DNA of 64,000 nt from JAJFFW01 sp963922595 (GTDB lineage: Bacteria > Pseudomonadota > Alphaproteobacteria > Caulobacterales > Parvularculaceae), in assembly GCA_963922595.1 (NCBI GenBank), contig CAWUIM010000009.1, positions 1 to 64,000 on the forward strand, read 5' to 3'. Under the pieces are notes generated by a model that was not told the origin of the DNA, did no database searches, and saw nothing but the letters and a program-made list of their open reading frames with translations. Positions 59,568 to 64,000 of this stretch are shown one piece after another (within the stretch, counting starts at the first letter, position 1; every line of letters starts with the position of its first letter). A program made the translations under genes and the position numbers.

Positions 59568-61514
59568 ATGTCGACGGATGAACTGTTTCCCGTTTCCGAC
59601 GAACTTGACAAAACAGCGAGCGTGAACGCCGCCCAGGAACAGACGCTTCACGAGCGGGCGCAAAAAGACCCGAACGCGTTCTGGGCCGACGTCGCAAAAC
59701 GCATCGACTGGATGAGCCCCTTCACAACGGTGAAAGACGTCTCTTACGCCGCCGATGATTTGCACATCCGATGGTTTGGCGACGGTTCGCTAAACGCCTG
59801 CGTGAATTGCCTCGACCGGCATTTGCCAGAGAAAGCCAGTGACACGGCGATTATCTGGGAGGGCGATGATCCGGATACAGATAAAAGGATCACCTACGCC
59901 GAGGCCTTTGAAGAAACCTGCCGAATGGCGAATCTCTTGAAGGCGCGGGGGGTCAAGCGCGGCGACCGGGTCGTCATCTATATGCCCATGATCCCGGAGG
60001 CAGCTTACGCAATGCTCGCCTGCGCGCGAATCGGGGCCGTTCACTCCGTCGTCTTCGGCGGCTTTTCGCCTGACGCGCTCGGCAGCCGTATCGAGGACTG
60101 CGGCGCCGTCGCCGTCATCACCGCCGATGAAGGCGTTCGCGGCGGCAAGACCGTGCCGCTCAAAGCCAACGTCGATAAAGCGCTTGAGAAAACCGGCGGC
60201 GTGCGGCTCGTTCTGACGGTTGAACGCACGGGCGCCGACGTGGCGATGACAGCAGGCCGCGATCTCTTCTGGTTCGCAGAGGCGCGCGACGATGTTTCGC
60301 CGGAATGCCCGGCGGAGGAAATGAACGCAGAAGACCCGCTCTTTATTCTCTACACGTCCGGCTCAACCGGCAAACCGAAGGGCGTCCTGCACTCTACAGG
60401 CGGCTATCTCGTTTACGCCGCCTACACCCATGAGCTGGTCTTCGACTATCGCCCTGGAGAGATTTATTGGTGCACGGCCGATGTGGGGTGGGTCACCGGC
60501 CACAGCTATATCGTCTATGGCCCGCTTGCGAACGGCGCGGTCACGCTCATGTTCGAAGGCATTCCCACCTATCCGGATTATTCGCGCTTCTGGCAGGTCG
60601 TCGACAAGCACAAGGTCAATATTTTCTACACGGCGCCGACGGCGATCCGGGCGCTCATGCGCGAGGATAACAGCTTCGTCACCAAGACCGATCGCTCCTC
60701 TATTCGGCTTCTCGGCACAGTGGGCGAGCCCATCAACCCGGAAGCATGGAAGTGGTATTACGGCGTCGTCGGCGATGGCCGTTGCCCGGTGGTCGACACC
60801 TGGTGGCAAACCGAAACGGGCGGGGTTCTTATATCGCCGATCCCCGGCGCCACGGACCTGAAGCCCGGCTCCGCCACCAAACCCCTGCCTGGCGTCAAAC
60901 CGGCGCTCGTCGACGCCAATGGTGAATTCCTGACCGGCGCCGCCTCAGGCAATCTTGTCATCACTGACTCCTGGCCGGGTCAGATGCGCACGGTCTATGG
61001 CGATCATCAGCGGTTTATCGACACCTATTTCAAGACATATCCGGGTCTCTATTTCACTGGCGACGGCGCGCGCCGCGACGAGGACGGATACTACTGGATC
61101 ACTGGCCGGGTTGACGATGTGATTAACGTATCCGGCCATCGTCTCGGTACGGCGGAAGTTGAAAGTGCGCTCGTCGCCCACCCCCAAGTGGCCGAAGCGG
61201 CCGTGGTCGGATATCCGCACGACATTAAAGGGCAAGGGATTTACGCCTACGTAACGACGATGGACGGCGTTGAAGGCTCGGAAGGCTTACGCGCGGATTT
61301 GGTCGATTGGGTGCGTCAGGAGATCGGCCCCATTGCAAAACCCGATCTTATCCACTTCACAAACGCCTTGCCGAAAACGCGGTCCGGCAAAATCATGCGC
61401 CGAATCTTGCGAAAAATCGGAGAAAATGACTTCTCCAATCTCGGCGACACCTCGACGCTTGCTGAGCCTGGCGTAGTTGATGCACTGATTGAAGGGCGGC
61501 TGAATCGCGCCTGA
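59568..61514 (+). CDS. acs: Acetyl-CoA synthetase
   Basis: Activates acetate to acetyl-CoA through acetyl-AMP. At 648 residues it is full length. The adenylation core has YTSGSTGKPKG (P-loop), TWWQTETGG, YFTGDGARRDEDGYYWITGRVDDVINVSGHRLGT, and the C-terminal acetylation Lys in PKTRSGKIMRRIL. The start at 59568 is preceded by GAGAGGAGG; the earlier in-frame codon at 59517 is not supported. It follows the carboxypeptidase gene by 92 bases and may have its own promoter. Confidence 0.98.
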   Translation: MSTDELFPVSDELDKTASVNAAQEQTLHERAQKDPNAFWADVAKRIDWMSPFTTVKDVSYAADDLHIRWFGDGSLNACVNCLDRHLPEKASDTAIIWEGDDPDTDKRITYAEAFEETCRMANLLKARGVKRGDRVVIYMPMIPEAAYAMLACARIGAVHSVVFGGFSPDALGSRIEDCGAVAVITADEGVRGGKTVPLKANVDKALEKTGGVRLVLTVERTGADVAMTAGRDLFWFAEARDDVSPECPAEEMNAEDPLFILYTSGSTGKPKGVLHSTGGYLVYAAYTHELVFDYRPGEIYWCTADVGWVTGHSYIVYGPLANGAVTLMFEGIPTYPDYSRFWQVVDKHKVNIFYTAPTAIRALMREDNSFVTKTDRSSIRLLGTVGEPINPEAWKWYYGVVGDGRCPVVDTWWQTETGGVLISPIPGATDLKPGSATKPLPGVKPALVDANGEFLTGAASGNLVITDSWPGQMRTVYGDHQRFIDTYFKTYPGLYFTGDGARRDEDGYYWITGRVDDVINVSGHRLGTAEVESALVAHPQVAEAAVVGYPHDIKGQGIYAYVTTMDGVEGSEGLRADLVDWVRQEIGPIAKPDLIHFTNALPKTRSGKIMRRILRKIGENDFSNLGDTSTLAEPGVVDALIEGRLNRA

Positions 61515-61533
61515 TGAGGCCGCGTTAGGGTTA

Positions 61534-62406
61534 ATGAGTTTGAGGCGATCGATGCTGATCGACACATTTCGCAGCCACTCCCCGCACTATTCCTGGCGGG
61601 CCGCCATCGCGGCTTATCTCGTATGCGCATTGGGGATCTTCTTCCTGTGCCAGCCGGGGCTCAAATCAATGGCGCACCAGTGGTTCACCTCCTCCGCATA
61701 CGGTCATGGCGCGCTCGCAGCGCCGATTGCATTGGGACTCATCCTCTGGCGGCGTGACGACGTCAAAAATGAGCGCCCTGCATTGTGGCTCGCCGCTCTG
61801 CCGCTGCTCGTCGGCGCGGCGGCGCTTTACAGCCTCGGACGCGCGCTGGACGCACAGCTGGTCGAACATGTGGCGATTGTCCTTCTACTGATCGCAAGCG
61901 CCACCTTCTGGTTTGGACTTCACATTACGCGCCTATGGGCGTTTCCGCTCCTGTTTTTGCTGTTCATGGTTCCGGCGGGCGAAAGCCTCAGCCCTTTTCT
62001 TCAAAGGCTAACCGCGCTCGCCACAACGGCGTTGCTCAACATCGGCGGTCTGTCGGCGACGCTCAACGACCTCGTCATCGCCACGAATAGCGGACGGTTT
62101 CATATTGCAGAAGGCTGTTCGGGATTGCGCTTTCTGCTCGCAGCGCTCGTAACCGGGAGCCTCTTCAGCTATTACGCCTATGCCCGCTGGGATCATCGCC
62201 TTACATTCTTGGCCGCGGCGATCGGCATCGCATTGATAGCAAATATCTTCCGTGTCGCCCTTATCATTATGATCGCGGCGATATCCGGTCAAAATTCCCC
62301 TCTAGTTAACGACCATCTGATGGTCGGATGGGTCTTCTATGCGGCGGCCCTCACGGCGCTCGTCGCCCTCGGCATGCGTTTTCGCGCCGGGACGTCTCAC
62401 GCCTGA
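61534..62406 (+). CDS. Exosortase
   Basis: Membrane transpeptidase-like enzyme that cleaves PEP-CTERM-type signals. A 290-residue protein with about eight spans and the three catalytic residues: Cys195 in IAEGCSGLRF, Arg240 in ANIFRVALII, and His261 in VNDHLMVGW. The EpsI domain often fused to XrtA is absent. The ATG at 61534 is used here; ATG 61552, with GAGG upstream, is an alternative. It is followed at three bases by an amidotransferase gene, as in XrtA/EPS loci. Subtype uncertain. Confidence 0.92.
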   Translation: MSLRRSMLIDTFRSHSPHYSWRAAIAAYLVCALGIFFLCQPGLKSMAHQWFTSSAYGHGALAAPIALGLILWRRDDVKNERPALWLAALPLLVGAAALYSLGRALDAQLVEHVAIVLLLIASATFWFGLHITRLWAFPLLFLLFMVPAGESLSPFLQRLTALATTALLNIGGLSATLNDLVIATNSGRFHIAEGCSGLRFLLAALVTGSLFSYYAYARWDHRLTFLAAAIGIALIANIFRVALIIMIAAISGQNSPLVNDHLMVGWVFYAAALTALVALGMRFRAGTSHA

Positions 62407-62409
62407 CGC

Positions 62410-64000
62410 ATGTGTGGGATCGCCGGCATCTTCGACCTGAAAGGCGAGCGCGACGTCGACCGCCGCGCACTCCAACGCATGACCGACGCGCTCGCCCATC
62501 GCGGCCCTGACGGCGAAGGCTTTTTCACAGCGCCAGGCATCGGCTTCGGCCATCGTCGGCTCGCGATCATCGATATTGAGGGCGGCGACCAGCCGTTTCA
62601 TTCCACTTCCGGAAACAGCACCATAATTTTCAACGGCGAGATTTACAATTTTCAGGCGCTCGCCAAAGAATTGACCGCGCGCGGCGCCGCGCTGCGGACG
62701 CGTTCCGACACTGAAGTCCTAGTCGAAGGCCTCGACCGCATGGGCGCCGAATTCGTCAGCGACCTTCGCGCCATGTTTGCGTTCGCTTGGTGGAATGCAC
62801 ATACGAAGACGCTCACCCTCGCCCGCGATCGTCTTGGCGAGCGACCGCTCTATTACGCGGAGACGAAGGACGGCTTCTTATTATTCGCATCAGAAATCAC
62901 TGCAATCGCCGCGTCCGGTCTCATCGAGTTGCGCCACTGCCCCCGCGCGATGATGGACTATTTTCATTTCGGGTATGTGCCTGACCCCAAGTCAATCTAT
63001 CGGGGCGTGAAGAAACTGCCGCCAGGCGCAATGATGACGGTCCGTCGAGGTCATGATCCGGCGCTTTCGCGGTATTGGGCCCCGGCTTTCACAACTGGAC
63101 AATCAAACGACTTTGACGGCGCCAGCGAAGAACTGCTTCATATCCTCGATGAAGCGGTCCGCCTACAGATGATATCGGACGTGCCGCTCGGCGCGTTTCT
63201 CTCCGGCGGCGTCGACAGCAGCGCCATCGTCGCGTCGATGGCCCAACATGCGAACGCCATCATGTCGTGCGCAATAGGCTTTGATGAGGCGAGCCACGAT
63301 GAACGCCGCTTCGCGCGCGCTGTCGCTGCGCAATACAAAACCGATCACCGCGAAGAAATGGCGACCATCGACGCCGCGCAGGATATTCCTGCAGTCGCGG
63401 CCGCGTTCGGCGAACCGTTCGCTGACGCTTCCGCCCTGCCCACATTCGCCGTCTGCCGCCTCGCGCGACGCCATGTGACGGTCGCGCTTTCCGGCGATGG
63501 CGGCGACGAAGTCTTCGCCGGATACCGCCGGTACCCGTTCTTTCTCGCGGAGGAGCGCGCTCGATCGCTGGCCCCCGCCGGTATCCGAAAGCGGACCTTC
63601 GGAGCGCTTGGCGACGCTTATCCCAAACTCGATTGGGCGCCGCGGCCTTTGCGGTTCAAGACGACGTTGCAAGCGCTCGGCGAAACCCGAGCCGGCGCCT
63701 ACTTCCGCGCAACCGCGATCAATTTACCGGAGCATGTGCGTGGGTTTTTGACGCCCGACTTTATCGACAGCCTGGAAGGATACGATCCTGTCACCGTAAT
63801 TGAGGAAGCAGCGGCGGACGCGCCTGACGATCCTTTGCTGTGGGCGCAACATGTGGATCTCGCCACCTGGCTGCCGGGGCGTATGCTGACGAAGGTCGAT
63901 CGGACGTCCATGGCCAATTCCCTCGAAGTACGTCCGCCGCTTCTTGATCACAAGCTTGCGGAATGGGCGAACGGGCTGTCGCCTGCGTCCAAACTTGGTC
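62410..64000 (+). CDS. Asparagine-synthase-like amidotransferase, runs off right edge
   Basis: The first 530 codons of an AsnB-type protein, probably the exosortase A system-associated amidotransferase. The N-terminal glutaminase begins MCGIAGIFD (nucleophile Cys2) and contains ALAHRGPDGEGF and IIFNGEIYNFQALA. The synthetase domain has FLSGGVDSSAIVA (PP-loop) and ALSGDGGDEVFAGYRRY. It starts three bases after the exosortase stop. In exosortase loci such proteins amidate sugar or polymer precursors of the exopolysaccharide. The C-terminus lies outside the window. Ordinary asparagine synthesis is the alternative. Confidence 0.93.
   Translation, partial: MCGIAGIFDLKGERDVDRRALQRMTDALAHRGPDGEGFFTAPGIGFGHRRLAIIDIEGGDQPFHSTSGNSTIIFNGEIYNFQALAKELTARGAALRTRSDTEVLVEGLDRMGAEFVSDLRAMFAFAWWNAHTKTLTLARDRLGERPLYYAETKDGFLLFASEITAIAASGLIELRHCPRAMMDYFHFGYVPDPKSIYRGVKKLPPGAMMTVRRGHDPALSRYWAPAFTTGQSNDFDGASEELLHILDEAVRLQMISDVPLGAFLSGGVDSSAIVASMAQHANAIMSCAIGFDEASHDERRFARAVAAQYKTDHREEMATIDAAQDIPAVAAAFGEPFADASALPTFAVCRLARRHVTVALSGDGGDEVFAGYRRYPFFLAEERARSLAPAGIRKRTFGALGDAYPKLDWAPRPLRFKTTLQALGETRAGAYFRATAINLPEHVRGFLTPDFIDSLEGYDPVTVIEEAAADAPDDPLLWAQHVDLATWLPGRMLTKVDRTSMANSLEVRPPLLDHKLAEWANGLSPASKLG

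Overview
The window is a gene-dense, G+C-rich stretch of a bacterial chromosome. It holds 62 confidently or plausibly coding genes, most of them housekeeping, and I saw no insertion sequence, prophage, CRISPR array, rRNA or tRNA. The gene content points to an alphaproteobacterium: PdhB with a fused lipoyl domain, divK-pleD beside dinB, an RpoD/DnaG pair, a DnaG that has lost most zinc ligands, CtrA-like TTAA-N7-TTTA sites, a phasin with PhaR-like operators, and an exosortase/PEP-CTERM-type system. Gene order resembles Caulobacterales and Parvularculales. That placement is inference from content, not from a search.

Left part, 1-14.8 kb, almost all on the minus strand. The familiar alphaproteobacterial order tpiA - secG - pyrG - (kdsA, eno, pdhA) - pdhB - pdhC is still recognisable but eroded. 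tpiA, secG, pyrG, pdhB and pdhC keep their order and strand. kdsA, eno and pdhA are absent, and unrelated genes fill the gaps: a DUF885 protein, a lipoprotein hydrolase, a MarR gene with a divergent beta-propeller protein, a VPLPA-CTERM-like secreted protein, a short-chain dehydrogenase, and three tightly packed genes between pdhB and pdhC. One of those three is an AT-rich HNH-like gene.

Middle part, 15-46 kb. A ppiD-trpE-potassium channel run reads away from tpiA. A small zinc-regulation block follows (two His/Cys-rich secreted peptides and a Zur-type repressor), then a four-gene overlapping polyamine operon (decarboxylase, speD, speE, speB). Next come rpoD-dnaG, a peptidase, yqeY, and carA and carB separated by about 5.5 kb of unrelated genes (channel, DNA glycosylase family, YHS protein, metallo-hydrolase, RraB-like protein, ArsR/SRPBCC pair), then greA, a DUF983 gene, an MFS transporter and rpmG.

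Right part, 46-64 kb. This holds the divK-pleD cell-cycle pair divergent from dinB, a RidA-GNAT-DUF2007-HIT run, a DM13 protein convergent with a von Willebrand A protein carrying four tandem repeats, clpS-clpA, a phasin gene with three operator-like palindromes, a penicillin-binding carboxypeptidase with a SPOR domain, acetyl-CoA synthetase, and the start of an exopolysaccharide/exosortase locus (exosortase and an asparagine-synthase-like amidotransferase that runs off the window).

Small features easy to miss: a 34-codon membrane-protein gene with a near-perfect ribosome-binding site, antisense to the end of the channel gene; a 24-codon upstream frame overlapping the polyamine operon start; a 28-codon frame overlapping an AT-rich orphan gene after pyrG; several clear intrinsic terminators; and palindromes upstream of marR, the zinc block, arsR, divK and the phasin gene. 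No wholly new multi-gene system is evident. The least explained items are the cargo genes inside the pdh operon, the zinc block with its structured intergenic region, and the small membrane protein.
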